NCBI GenBank assembly: GCA_947589685.1
Contig: CANQCN010000004.1
Span: 1-53,892, forward strand
DNA from: an uncultured Clostridia bacterium
GTDB lineage: Bacteria; Bacillota; Clostridia; Christensenellales; CAG-314
DNA: 53,892 nt
Direction: 5' to 3'
Shown here: piece by piece, positions 8,805 through 22,041 of the stretch
Layout of the letters: each line of letters starts with the position of its first letter
How positions within the stretch are numbered: position 1 is the first letter of the stretch
Position numbers and translations under genes: made by a program
The notes under the pieces: model-generated
What the model was told of the DNA's origin: nothing
What the model saw: the letters and a program-made list of their open reading frames with translations, nothing else
Databases searched by the model: none

Positions 8805-10160
8805 ATGGCTCAGTATGAACAAAACTCCATTTTCGAGGAAGAAAAAATAACCAACGTTCCTCTTGCGGAACGAATGCGTCCCCGCGTACTCAACGAGTTT
8901 ATCGGGCAAACGCACATCATTTACGACGGGTCTCTGCTCTGCCGCGCGATAAAGGCCGACAAGCTGGGCAGTTGTATTTTTTGGGGCGCTCCGGGCACGG
9001 GCAAAACAAGCCTTGCCAACGTCATCGCCAACACGACGGGCAGTCATTTTGAAAAATTGAACGCCGTCAGCAGCGGAGTGAGCGACGCAAAAAAGATCAT
9101 AGACGAAGCGACGCGCCGTTTCAACGCTTACGGACAAAAAACCTATCTGTTGCTCGACGAATGTCACCGTTGGAGCAAGGCGCAAAGCGACTGTATGTTG
9201 CCCGCCATCGAAAAGGGTTTCATTACCTTTATCGGCTCCACTACGGAAAACCCGTATGTCAGTATGACGCGGGCGATAGTTTCCCGTTGCCGCGTATTCG
9301 AGTTTTTGCCCCTCACCAAGGAGGACATAAAGAAAGGCTTGCTCGACGCGCTCAAACGGGACAAGGTGCTGTCCCGTCGAAAGATCGCATTGGACGATGA
9401 CGCGATGGAATACATCTGCGAAACGGCTTCGGGCGATCTGCGCAACGCCTACAACGCATTGGAGCTTGCCGTTATGACGACGGACGTCAATTCGGACGGT
9501 TCCGTTCACATAACGAGGCTCGTCGCCTCGCAGTCTATGCAAAAAAAGGCCCTCAGCGTCGATACGGGAATGTACTACGATATGCTGTCCGCCTTTATCA
9601 AAAGCATGCGGGGCAGCGACGCAAACGCCGCCATGTTTTGGTTCGAGCGGTTGCTTGAAGCGGGCACCGATCCGTTGCTTCTTGCCCGACGCATAGTGAT
9701 ACACGCGGCGGAGGACGTGGGACTTGCCGACCCCAAAGCGTTGGTGGTGGCGACGAGCGCGCTTACGGCTTTTCAGAATATAGGTTTGCCCGAAGGGCGA
9801 ATACCCCTTACCGAGGCGATTTTGTACATCTGCAATTGTCCCAAATCCAACAGCGTGGTAAACGCGTTGTATGCCGCCGAGGACTGCGCCAAAAGTCATC
9901 CCTCGGCGCGAGTGCCCCGTTACCTTATGGATGAAAATCATCCGCGCGGCACCGAGGAGCCGGACGCTCCCGCCTACAAATACCCGCACAATTACGGCGG
10001 ATGGGTGAAGCAGCAGTATTTGCCCGACGAGGTCAAGGACGAAGTGTTTTACGTTCCCGTCGGCAACGGCGAGGATACGGGCTGTCGTCAACCCAAAAGC
10101 AAAAAGGATTACGAGCGTCAAAGCGTACCCAACAAGTGGTTCGACAACGACGGAAAGTAG
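8805..10160 (+). CDS. rarA: Replication-associated recombination protein RarA (MgsA) AAA+ ATPase
   Basis: 451 residues. Walker A is GAPGTGKT at residues 61-68, Walker B is LLLDECHRW, and sensor 1 is IGSTTENP; MgsA-type C-terminal oligomerisation motifs follow, including ARRIVIHAAEDVGLADP and YKYPHNYGGWVKQQYLP. Known role: acts at stalled replication forks with SSB, related to clamp-loader ATPases. Family proteins usually have DEIHRF; DECHRW here is a mild variant. The gene stands alone with its own promoter. The following ABC gene starts 44 nt later with its own Shine-Dalgarno sequence. Confidence 0.96.
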   Translation: MAQYEQNSIFEEEKITNVPLAERMRPRVLNEFIGQTHIIYDGSLLCRAIKADKLGSCIFWGAPGTGKTSLANVIANTTGSHFEKLNAVSSGVSDAKKIIDEATRRFNAYGQKTYLLLDECHRWSKAQSDCMLPAIEKGFITFIGSTTENPYVSMTRAIVSRCRVFEFLPLTKEDIKKGLLDALKRDKVLSRRKIALDDDAMEYICETASGDLRNAYNALELAVMTTDVNSDGSVHITRLVASQSMQKKALSVDTGMYYDMLSAFIKSMRGSDANAAMFWFERLLEAGTDPLLLARRIVIHAAEDVGLADPKALVVATSALTAFQNIGLPEGRIPLTEAILYICNCPKSNSVVNALYAAEDCAKSHPSARVPRYLMDENHPRGTEEPDAPAYKYPHNYGGWVKQQYLPDEVKDEVFYVPVGNGEDTGCRQPKSKKDYERQSVPNKWFDNDGK

Positions 10161-10204
10161 TCGCCTTTGCGCACAACGGCAAAATTCTATCAAGGGGCTC
10201 GTGT

Positions 10205-10936
10205 ATGATCAAGCTTTACAACGTTTCCAAAACCTATGCCAAATCGACCGTCAAAGCGGTAGACGATCTTACTTTGGATATAAACGCGGGAGAGATCTTC
10301 GGTTTTTTGGGACCGAACGGCGCGGGAAAATCCACAACGATCAAGATGCTTACGGGCGTTCTTACGCCGGACAGCGGCACAATAGAGATCGACGGCGTCA
10401 ATCTTGCAGACAATCCCATAGCGGCAAAGTCGATAGAGGGGTTCGTCCCCGACAATCACGAGATATATGACACGCTCAAAGGAATAGAGTATCTCAATTT
10501 TATCGGCACGATGTACGGTATGCCGACGGAGCTGCTCAAACAAAAAATAGCCGAATATGCCGCCCTTTTCGATCTTACGGAAGCGTTGCCCAATATGATC
10601 GGATCCTATTCGCACGGAATGAAGCAAAAGCTTTCGATCATTGCGGCGGTCATTCACGACCCGAAGGTTTGGATATTGGACGAGCCGCTGACGGGACTCG
10701 ACCCGCAGTCGGCGTACCAACTGAAACAGCTTATGCGCGCCTGGGCGGACAGGGGCAACACGGTATTTTTCAGCTCGCACGTGATCGACGTGGTGGAAAA
10801 GGTCTGCGACCGTATCGGCATCATAAATCACGGCAAGCTTGTCGCCGTGGACACGCTGGAAAATATACGCGCCGACGGCAAGCTGTCGCTGGAAGATATG
10901 TTTCTTACCATTACATCCGACGGAGAACGCAAATGA
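10205..10936 (+). CDS. ABC transporter ATP-binding protein
   Basis: 243 residues from the ATG at 10205, with AAGGGG upstream. Walker A is GPNGAGKST at about residues 36-44, the signature region is SYSHGMKQKL, Walker B is VWILDEPLTGLDP, and the H-loop is FFSSHVIDVVE. This is the CcmA/EcsA-like class that pairs with ABC-2-type exporters. Its TGA stop overlaps the ATG of the permease gene (ATGA), so the two are translationally coupled and form one exporter. The substrate cannot be inferred. Confidence 0.95.
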   Translation: MIKLYNVSKTYAKSTVKAVDDLTLDINAGEIFGFLGPNGAGKSTTIKMLTGVLTPDSGTIEIDGVNLADNPIAAKSIEGFVPDNHEIYDTLKGIEYLNFIGTMYGMPTELLKQKIAEYAALFDLTEALPNMIGSYSHGMKQKLSIIAAVIHDPKVWILDEPLTGLDPQSAYQLKQLMRAWADRGNTVFFSSHVIDVVEKVCDRIGIINHGKLVAVDTLENIRADGKLSLEDMFLTITSDGERK

Positions 10937-12657
10937 GAAAATATTTGTCTCTTGTCAAAATGCTTTTCGTACAGCAGTACAAAACGCGCGTCACTTCTCT
11001 TCCCGGCAAAAAGAGGCGTTTCGGCTCCGTTATGCTGTATTTGCTGATGGCTGTGTGCTTTGCGCCGCTGCTCATTTCCGTTGCCGTTGCGATGTACTAT
11101 ATGGGCAAGTTTTCCCAAGGCGACCTGTATGTCGGCACGTTTTTGATGCTTGCATGCCAAGGGTTTGTGCTGATGTTCGGCGTACACTCCATTATGTCCA
11201 ACGTGTTTGTGGTAAAGGACGCCGAACGGCTGCTGTTTTTACCCGTGCGCAGTCCCGTGATATTTTTCGCCAAGCTTACCGTCGCATATCTCAACGAATT
11301 GCTCACTTCGGCGCTTGCAATCGCTGTGGCGCTCGTGCCGTTCGGCTTGGGCGCGGGAGCGGGCGTCGGCTATTACCTGACGTTGCCTGCGGCGTTGTTT
11401 TTGATATTGCTGCTGCCGATGCTGTTCGGCTCCATCATCGCGATGCCTTTGTCGGCTTTGGTAACGCTTTTCGGTAAAAACAGCGCGATAAAAACCATTT
11501 TGCGCATTGTGATATACGTGTTGATAATGGCGTTGTATATGTACGTAATGTACAGCTTCGGTTTTCTCACCGGCTCGGAAAACGGCAATTTCCTCGACAA
11601 CCCGGAGGTGGTTATCAAGGATCTTATGGACGGCTTTGTGGAAAGATTGCAAAGCGTAATGCCGTATTTCCACTCCGACTATATGTTGATGATGTGCATG
11701 CTTGCAACAAATGCGGGCGAATGGTTTGTCGGAATGGCGCTTACGCTGATAGAAAATTTCGCGTTGCTCGCCGTGATGTTCGCCGTCTCGCTGCCTTTTT
11801 ATCGCAAAATGCTTGCTATGTCCGTGGAGGGAAGCGGTTCGTCCGAGCGCAGGGGTAAAAAGACCTATTCCGTAAAGAACAGAGGCGTCGTGCGCGAATT
11901 TATACGCACCGACGTCAAGCGCACTCTCCGAGATCCGCAAGTCGGTTTTCAATCCTTTGCGGGATTGATCATGATGCCCGTGATAGTGGTGATACTGTAT
12001 TTCTTTATGGGATTGTCCTCCGAGGGCGACAGTTCCTTTTTGGAATTTATCGGTATCACGCCGCTCTATCAAGTGATCGCTCCGTTGGTGATAATGGCGT
12101 ATATGACCTTTCTCGGTTGCAGCACCAATGTTTTGGGGCTTTATCCCGTTTCACGCGAAAACAGATCCTTGTACATTCTCAAAAGTCTGCCCGTACCCTT
12201 CGGCAAGATACTTTTAGCAAAGGTGCTTTTGTCAACTGCGGTAATGCTGACGGGCGATTTTGTTTCCTGCGTACTCATCGTGGCGTTGTTCGGTATCAAG
12301 TGGTACTACGGTCTGGCTATGCTTGCCACCATGGCGCTGATAGGGTTCGGCTCGATGTGTATATGCACGATGTTGGATCTTCGACAGCCCAAAATAGGCT
12401 GGGACAACTTCAATCAAGGGCTTCGCAACGCCAAAAACAGTTGGATAGCGATGTTTATCGCCTTTTTGTGCGTGCTTTCGTTGGTGATAGTTTCCGTTCC
12501 CTTTGTCGTCCTTTACGGCTTGACCGATGGCGAGGGCTGGTACTTTTCGCTGTGTATGTGGATAATGGATCTCGCCCTCGGCGTGGGCTTTGCCGCCGTA
12601 ACGTACAAAATAATGAACGGCAAGGCAAGCAAATATTTTGACCGAATAGAAGTGTGA
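10933..12657 (+). CDS. ABC-2-type exporter permease subunit
   Basis: 574-residue integral membrane protein with about 10-12 hydrophobic segments, for example MLYLLMAVCFAPLLISVAVA near residue 28 and a cluster in the last 250 residues. The start at 10933 overlaps the stop of the ATPase gene by 4 nt. The central loop around residues 290-340 is charged. It resembles large putative ABC exporter permeases of Firmicutes and is expected to work with the preceding ATPase. Cargo is unknown. Confidence 0.85.
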   Translation: MRKYLSLVKMLFVQQYKTRVTSLPGKKRRFGSVMLYLLMAVCFAPLLISVAVAMYYMGKFSQGDLYVGTFLMLACQGFVLMFGVHSIMSNVFVVKDAERLLFLPVRSPVIFFAKLTVAYLNELLTSALAIAVALVPFGLGAGAGVGYYLTLPAALFLILLLPMLFGSIIAMPLSALVTLFGKNSAIKTILRIVIYVLIMALYMYVMYSFGFLTGSENGNFLDNPEVVIKDLMDGFVERLQSVMPYFHSDYMLMMCMLATNAGEWFVGMALTLIENFALLAVMFAVSLPFYRKMLAMSVEGSGSSERRGKKTYSVKNRGVVREFIRTDVKRTLRDPQVGFQSFAGLIMMPVIVVILYFFMGLSSEGDSSFLEFIGITPLYQVIAPLVIMAYMTFLGCSTNVLGLYPVSRENRSLYILKSLPVPFGKILLAKVLLSTAVMLTGDFVSCVLIVALFGIKWYYGLAMLATMALIGFGSMCICTMLDLRQPKIGWDNFNQGLRNAKNSWIAMFIAFLCVLSLVIVSVPFVVLYGLTDGEGWYFSLCMWIMDLALGVGFAAVTYKIMNGKASKYFDRIEV

Positions 12658-12810
12658 TCATCGGTCTCCGATAAAACTTGCGAATGTACGGCGCGGCAAC
12701 GCAAGCGTCGGCAAATGGCAAATGAATGTAACAATTCCTCACAGAGCGTTCCGACTTAGGCAACGGTCGGTTCGTCTCTCGCGAGCAATAATCAAAACAG
12801 GAGAAAATAT

Positions 12811-14013
12811 ATGAAAAACGTATTGGACGTACTCAAAGAGCGCGGATACATCAAGCAAACGGTATTTGGGGATGAGCTGTATGAGCTGATGGGCAGAGAA
12901 AAGATCGCTTTCTACAACGGTTACGATCCCACGGCGGACAGCTTGACCGCGGGGCATTTCGTCACGCTGATGGCAATGGCGCATTTGCAGCGCGCGGGAC
13001 ACACTCCGATCATTCTTATCGGCGGCGGCACGGCAATGGTGGGCGATCCGTCGGGGCGTACGGATATGCGCTCGATGATGAGCAAAGAGACGATAATGCA
13101 CAACGTTGAGTGCTTCAAAAAGCAAATGTCCCGTTTCATCGACGTGGACAAGGCTATTTTCGTCAACAACGCCGATTGGCTTTGGGATCTGAATTACATC
13201 GATTTTCTGCGCGATATAGGCACGTGTTTTTCCGTAAATCAAATGTTGACAGCTGAGTGTTTCAAGCAGCGTTTGGAGCGAGGATTGAGCTTTTTGGAGT
13301 TCAACTATATGCTTATGCAAGGATACGATTTTCTTGTGTTGAATCGCAAGTACAACTGCGTGTTGCAAACGGGCGGCGACGACCAGTGGAGCAACATGCT
13401 TGCGGGCGCCGATCTGATACGCCGCAAGGAGGGCAAAAAGGTTTACGCGCTCACTTACCAACTCTTGACTACGTCCGACGGCAAAAAAATGGGCAAAACG
13501 GCAAAGGGCGCCGTGTGGTTGGACGCTGAAAAAACTTCTCCGTACGACTTTTTCCAATATTGGCGCAACGTCGAGGACGACAGGGTGGAGACCTGTCTCA
13601 AACTGCTGACATTTGTGGATCTGGACGAAATAAAGGAGCTTACCGCTCATTGCGACGAACGGATGAACGCCGCAAAGGAACGTCTGGCATACGAAGTTAC
13701 TGCGATAGTACACGGCAAAGACGTCGCCGATGAGGTACTCAAACAGGTCCGCGCGTCGTTCAGCGCCGACGTTGACAATATGCCCGTTGCAGAGATCGTC
13801 GATCCGGGCAATATCATCGACATTTTGGTCAAATGCGGTCAGTGCAAGTCCAACGGCGAGGCGCGCAGGCTTGTCGAGGGCGGCGGAGTCGCCGTCAACG
13901 ACGAAAAAATAACCGCCACGAGCTGGGTCTTGCCGCAAGAAGCGCTTCGCAAAGGCGAATTTGTGCTGCACAAGGGCAAAAAGGTCCACCTGCGCGTAAT
14001 CATCAAGCAATGA
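12811..14013 (+). CDS. tyrS: Tyrosine--tRNA ligase
   Basis: 400-residue class I synthetase charging tRNA-Tyr. The ATP-binding motif region is DPTADSLTAGHF at about residues 39-50, where the usual HIGH reads TAGH. A Rossmann-fold GGGTAMVGDPSGRTDMR, GGDDQWSNMLAG and a KMSKS-like KKMGKT follow. The C-terminal S4 RNA-binding domain spans about residues 335-400 (CKSNGEARRLVEGGGVAVNDEKI). Preceded by ACAGGAGAAAA. No T-box leader was found in the 150 nt upstream. The TGA overlaps the start of yigZ. Confidence 0.97.
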   Translation: MKNVLDVLKERGYIKQTVFGDELYELMGREKIAFYNGYDPTADSLTAGHFVTLMAMAHLQRAGHTPIILIGGGTAMVGDPSGRTDMRSMMSKETIMHNVECFKKQMSRFIDVDKAIFVNNADWLWDLNYIDFLRDIGTCFSVNQMLTAECFKQRLERGLSFLEFNYMLMQGYDFLVLNRKYNCVLQTGGDDQWSNMLAGADLIRRKEGKKVYALTYQLLTTSDGKKMGKTAKGAVWLDAEKTSPYDFFQYWRNVEDDRVETCLKLLTFVDLDEIKELTAHCDERMNAAKERLAYEVTAIVHGKDVADEVLKQVRASFSADVDNMPVAEIVDPGNIIDILVKCGQCKSNGEARRLVEGGGVAVNDEKITATSWVLPQEALRKGEFVLHKGKKVHLRVIIKQ

Positions 14014-14657
14014 AAGAATACGTCACGATAGACAACGCCGAGGTCTCGATCGAAAAGGTCATTGAAAGATCGCGTTTTATCGCCGCGGCGATACATGTCG
14101 AAGACGTCGGGCAAGCGGCGGAGTTTGTGGAGTCCAAGCGCAAAAAGTACTACGACGCCACTCACAATTGTTATGCCTATATCGTGGGCGACAAAGCAAA
14201 GTTCAGCGACGACGGCGAGCCGCAGGGCACGGCGGGAATGCCCATTTACGAGTGTATCAAGCAAAGCGGCTTAGATCGCGTGTGCGTGGTGGTGACGCGC
14301 TATTTCGGCGGGATAAAATTGGGCGCGGGAGGCTTGACTCGCGCATACGGCGGCAGTTGTGCCGAATGTCTCGGCAAGTGCGTCCGCGTTGCAATGACGG
14401 ACTGTACCCGCGCGGAAGTGACGGCGGATTACTCCTGCCTCAAACCGTTGCGCAAGGCTTTGCAAGGCGTTGCCGTAGAAGAAAGCGTATTTTTTGAGGA
14501 AAAAGTAAGGCTACTATATCTGTTTCCTACGGTTTCATCAACTACTATTGCAGACATAGTATCGCAAATCACCCTAGGAAAAGCGCTTTTTGAAGTAAAA
14601 GAGCGTTTGCTCGCGCATTTCGACGCAAATTACGCAAAGTCTCCCTCCGACCGATAA
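14010..14657 (+). CDS. YigZ/IMPACT family protein
   Basis: 215 residues starting at the ATG that overlaps the tyrS stop (ATGA). The UPF0029/IMPACT N-terminal domain shows the signature THNCYAYIVGD...FSDDGEPQGTAGMPI, then VVVTRYFGGIKLGAGGLTRAYG. A shorter C-terminal EF-G-domain-V-like part (DUF1949) completes it. The molecular role in bacteria is unclear; eukaryotic IMPACT modulates translation-stress signalling. One copy of the dispersed TACTAT-N7-ATAGTA element (14543-14561) lies inside the coding sequence near its 3' end, in frame. Confidence 0.9.
   Translation: MKEYVTIDNAEVSIEKVIERSRFIAAAIHVEDVGQAAEFVESKRKKYYDATHNCYAYIVGDKAKFSDDGEPQGTAGMPIYECIKQSGLDRVCVVVTRYFGGIKLGAGGLTRAYGGSCAECLGKCVRVAMTDCTRAEVTADYSCLKPLRKALQGVAVEESVFFEEKVRLLYLFPTVSSTTIADIVSQITLGKALFEVKERLLAHFDANYAKSPSDR
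14543..14561 (+). repeat. Dispersed palindromic element, copy 2, inside yigZ
   Basis: TACTAT, 7-nt loop TGCAGAC, ATAGTA. Arms, loop length and the GAC at the loop end match the intergenic copies. The reading frame of yigZ continues through it. The CGTTTTGT flank is not conserved here. Confidence 0.65.
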
Positions 14658-14700
14658 ACGGCTATCGGTTGTTGCATTTACATTTCAAAGTAGGTGTTAT

Positions 14701-15350
14701 ATGACGAAAATCGTACTCAAAGGCGCCAATTTGCTTGCGCCGTTGCCCGTCGTGATGGTGTCGTTGGGCACGGAAAAACCCAACATAATCACTGTCGCCT
14801 GGACGGGAATAGTGTGTTCGGCGCCTCCGCGCGTTTATATTTCCGTACGCCACGACAGATACAGCTACGACTTGCTCAAACAGAGCGGCGAGTTCGTCAT
14901 CAATTTCACGACGGAAAAGCTTCTTGCCGCTTGCGATTGGTGCGGCATACGAAGCGGGCGGGACGTTGACAAATTTGCCGAAATGCGCTTTACCAAGGGC
15001 AACGCCTCCGCGGTAAAGGCGCCGCTGATAGAAGAAAGTCCGATAAATATCGAATGTAAGGTTTTCGACGCATTCGATCTCGGTTCGCACGATATGTTTT
15101 TGGCGGACGTGCTTGCGGTGGACGTGGACGAGTCTTTGTTGGACGGCAACGGCGCGATAGACTACTCCCGCGCCGATCTTGTCAGCTATCAACACGGCGA
15201 ATACTATGCCACTGGCAGACATCTGGGACGTTTCGGTTTCGCTGCGCAACGCAAGTACGTAAAAAACTACGGCAAGGGCAAGGACGCAATGAGCGACAGT
15301 CCTTTGACTAAGAGAAACACGCGCGCTCAAAAAAACGATCGGAGAATAAA

Positions 15351-15354
<4 letters not shown>
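14701..15354 (+). CDS. Flavin reductase family protein (flavoredoxin-like)
   Basis: 217 residues with the FMN-binding split-barrel pattern: PLPVVMVSLGTEKPNIITVAWTG at the N-terminus, PPRVYISVR, and SGEFVINF...CDWCGIRSGRDVDKF. Proteins of this family bind FMN and reduce flavin or act as electron carriers. The basic tail (residues about 195-217) is extra to the fold. AGGTG precedes the ATG at 14701. The last bases overlap the GTG start of pcrA, suggesting coupling. Electron donor and acceptor are unknown. Confidence 0.9.
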
Positions 15355-19534
<4,180 letters not shown>

Positions 19535-20319
19535 AAATTTTCGTTTTTTCACGAGCAACAGTATAATTTATTGTTGCTTTTTTCTTATTACTCAACTTGG
19601 CGCCGCTTTTCACCCCCCCGTGCTTGCCCGTGCGGGGAAGTTTTTTTCAGTGACATAGTTCGCAACAGCAATAAAAAGGTTCCACTTCAAGAGGAAGGGG
19701 AGCTGTCATCTGTAAATGTGACTGACGGGGAAAGTTTTTTTTGTGACATAGTTCGTAACAGTAACAAAAGACCTTCCCCGTCAATTGCGCGAAGCACAAT
19801 TTACGGGGAAGGGGGACCACCGACAGGTGGTGGAAGAGGGATTGTAGAGACCGATTTAATTCAAACAATCACAAAGGCTCCACTTGATGAGCAAGGGGAG
19901 CTGTCACCTGTAAAGGTGACTGAGGGGTTTGAACCTTACCCGTGACGGGGACGTTTTTTTGCGGAGATACAGTCAACAACAGTGACAATAGACCTTCCCC
20001 GTCACGGGCAAGCGAGTTGAGGGGCGCGCCACGAAAAGCGAATGTGTCCTGTGGACACTTCGCCGTGAGCGCGGGCAAGTTGGTGCTTTTCTAATGCACC
20101 AACGCAGTCGGGACCGCCAAATGGGTACCCGCACAATTTGAGCTTGTGAAAATTGTGTGGGAGAGGACGACCCGCCTGTAAGCGGTACCGACCGCATTGT
20201 ATGCGGTTGGTGCTGACTATGGCGTGGGAGGACGAGGTGGAAGAGGGATACAAGAAAAACCTTAATTCAATCGTGATATTTAATAATAAATATATATTTT
20301 CAAAATTCGCGTAAGATTG
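19535..20319. repeat. Gene-free cluster of short hairpin repeats
   Basis: About 800 nt with no supportable gene. Unit A (GTTTTTTT, then usually GTGACATAGTTCG, then an ACAGTAACAA-like stretch; CCTTCCCCGTCA follows in the second and third copies) occurs near 19640, 19734 and 19953. Unit B (GG-TCCACTTGA...AGGGGAGCTGTCACCTGTAAAGGTGACTGA-GGGG) occurs at 19678-19730 and 19876-19926. Many stems are visible, such as GTCACC/GGTGAC, GTGTCC/GGACAC, TTGGTGC/GCACCAA and ACCGCAT/ATGCGGT. Units are mixed and degenerate, not evenly spaced, so this is not CRISPR. It resembles short palindromic repeats common in uncultured Clostridia. Confidence 0.7.
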
Positions 20320-20348
20320 TTGAAAATTTGCATTTGTTGTGTTACAAT
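20320..20348 (+). promoter_or_regulatory. Promoter of the yicC-gmk operon
   Basis: TTGAAA (20320-20325), 17-nt spacer, TACAAT (20343-20348). The leader carries GGAG before the ATG at 20382. Confidence 0.7.
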
Positions 20349-20381
20349 ATATAATCGAGAAATAATGGAGTTGAGAGTGCT

Positions 20382-21260
20382 ATGAAAAGTATGACAGGTT
20401 ACGGCAAAGCGACCGTTACGCGCGGCAACCGTGAACTCACAGTCGAACTCAAAAGCGTAAATCACCGTTTTTTGGATATTTCCACCAAGATTCCGCGCTC
20501 GTTCATTTCTTGCGAGGACGTGATCCGCAACGGTATCGCAAAGGGTTTGTCCCGCGGACACGTCGACGTGTTCATAAACTACACGCTCGTCGGCGAAACG
20601 GACAAAAGCGTAACGGTGGATATGGCGCTTGCAAAGGGTTATGTCGAGGCGGCGCACAAGCTCAGTTTGGCTTTTCCGGAGCTGCATCATGATTTCAACG
20701 TAAGCGCGCTTATGCGTTCGGGCGATGTGATAAACGTCGAACAAACGGACGAGGACGCCGACGTTTTGCGCGAGATGCTTGCGGAAGCGGTGGATAAAGC
20801 CGTGGAAAGTCTCAACGCCATGCGCGAAAAAGAGGGCAATCTGCTGAGAGACGACTTGCTTGACAAGATAAACAACGTTGCCAAGCTGCTGGACAAAGTG
20901 AAAGAATACGCTCCCGTTGTCGCGCGGGATTACCGCGAAAAGCTGCGCGCACGCGTAGCGGAAGCCTTGGGCGACGTGCAGCTTGACGAGGCAAAGCTTA
21001 TGAACGAGGTGTGTTTCTTTGCCGACAAATCCTGTATCGACGAAGAGATCACGCGGCTCGCCTCGCATATTGCGCACGCGGGGCAGATACTTGCCACCGA
21101 CGTTCCCGTCGGCAGAAAGCTGGACTTTTTGGTGCAGGAATTCAATCGCGAAACAAATACAATTTGCAGCAAATCCTCCTATCTTCAATTGACGGACGTC
21201 GCGCTGCAAATGAAGAATGAAATAGAAAAAATTCGAGAACAAGTACAAAATTTGGAGTGA
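20382..21260 (+). CDS. yicC: YicC/YloC family endoribonuclease
   Basis: 292 residues, full family length. The N-terminal YicC domain begins with the near-invariant MKSMTGYGKA and contains VELKSVNHRFLDISTKIPR. The C-terminal DUF1732 domain includes EEITRLASHIAH and GRKLDFLVQEFNRETNTICSKS. E. coli YicC has been described as an endoribonuclease affecting small RNA turnover. It heads the conserved block with gmk and rpoZ. The remA (DUF370) gene, usually between yicC and gmk in Firmicutes, is absent: only 23 nt separate the two. Confidence 0.95.
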   Translation: MKSMTGYGKATVTRGNRELTVELKSVNHRFLDISTKIPRSFISCEDVIRNGIAKGLSRGHVDVFINYTLVGETDKSVTVDMALAKGYVEAAHKLSLAFPELHHDFNVSALMRSGDVINVEQTDEDADVLREMLAEAVDKAVESLNAMREKEGNLLRDDLLDKINNVAKLLDKVKEYAPVVARDYREKLRARVAEALGDVQLDEAKLMNEVCFFADKSCIDEEITRLASHIAHAGQILATDVPVGRKLDFLVQEFNRETNTICSKSSYLQLTDVALQMKNEIEKIREQVQNLE

Positions 21261-21283
21261 TCCATTGGAGATAATACACAATT

Positions 21284-21859
21284 ATGGAAGAAAAAAAGCA
21301 AGGTAAATTGATCATCATTTCCGGTCCCAGCGGCGCGGGCAAAGGAACTATCTGCGCCGAATTGATGAAATTGATGCCCGATTTGGTGTTGTCCTGTTCG
21401 GTCACCACGCGCGCGCCTCGTCCCACCGAGCGCCGAGATCGCAGTTACTTTTTCGTATCCGAGGATACCTTCCTCGATATGGTGCGCAAAAACGAGCTGT
21501 TGGAGTACGACCAGCATTTCGAAAACTACTACGGCACGCCCAAAAAGTTTGTGGTGGATATGCTCAATTACGGCAAGGACGTGATACTCGAAATCGACGT
21601 AAAGGGCGCGTTGCAGGTAAAACAAAACTATGAGGACAGCATTTTGTTTTTTATCGAAGCTCCCAGCGAGCAGGCGCTTTACGAACGTCTCAAAAAGCGC
21701 GGTTCCGAAAGCGAAGAAAAAATCCAGATCCGCATGGCGCGCAACAAGCTGGAACTTGCTCAGCGTTACAAGTACGACTACTGCATTATGAACGACGACG
21801 TGGACAGAGCGGTAGCAGAAATTATCGCTATTTTGAAAGAAAGGAGAAACAAAAAATGA
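21284..21859 (+). CDS. gmk: Guanylate kinase
   Basis: 191 residues; phosphorylates GMP to GDP. The P-loop is SGPSGAGKGT at about residues 12-21, and the GMP-binding region has VTTRAPRPTERRDRSYFFV. A lid and the C-terminal pattern RYKYDYCIMNDDVDRA follow. GGAG lies upstream of the ATG. Its TGA stop overlaps the rpoZ start (ATGA), so gmk and rpoZ are translationally coupled, as is typical. Confidence 0.98.
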   Translation: MEEKKQGKLIIISGPSGAGKGTICAELMKLMPDLVLSCSVTTRAPRPTERRDRSYFFVSEDTFLDMVRKNELLEYDQHFENYYGTPKKFVVDMLNYGKDVILEIDVKGALQVKQNYEDSILFFIEAPSEQALYERLKKRGSESEEKIQIRMARNKLELAQRYKYDYCIMNDDVDRAVAEIIAILKERRNKK

Positions 21860-22041
21860 TAACCAAACCTCCCATTGACGAATTGACGGAAAAAGCAGGC
21901 GACAAGTACACTCTTTGCTGCGTTATCGCAAAACGCGCAAAGGAACTCAACAACAATCCCGAACTGCCGCAAAATTTCAAACCGATCACCTACGCCGCGG
22001 GCGAATTTGACGACGGCATAACGGAGATCGCCAAGAAGTAA
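21856..22041 (+). CDS. rpoZ: RNA polymerase omega subunit
   Basis: 61 residues beginning ITKPPIDELTEKAGDKYTLC, followed by AKRAKEL, the conserved omega helix that wraps the beta' C-terminus. Small size and position between gmk and coaBC match Firmicutes. Overlaps gmk by 4 nt and coaBC by 1 nt, so it belongs to one transcript. Confidence 0.95.
   Translation: MITKPPIDELTEKAGDKYTLCCVIAKRAKELNNNPELPQNFKPITYAAGEFDDGITEIAKK

Noticed and set aside
8748..10193. Long open frame antisense to rarA (481 codons), and similar ones antisense to ligA (17843-19513) and rsgA/rpe (28952-30730)
   Set aside because: They lie opposite genes with clear motifs, carry no recognisable domain, and arise because the codon use of the real genes leaves few stops on the other strand.
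12658..12810. T-box leader for tyrS
   Set aside because: The 150 nt upstream lack a T-box sequence and a plausible specifier stem followed by a terminator.
19600..20240. CRISPR array
   Set aside because: Repeat units are of at least two types, unevenly spaced, degenerate and made of many different hairpins; no cas gene is nearby.
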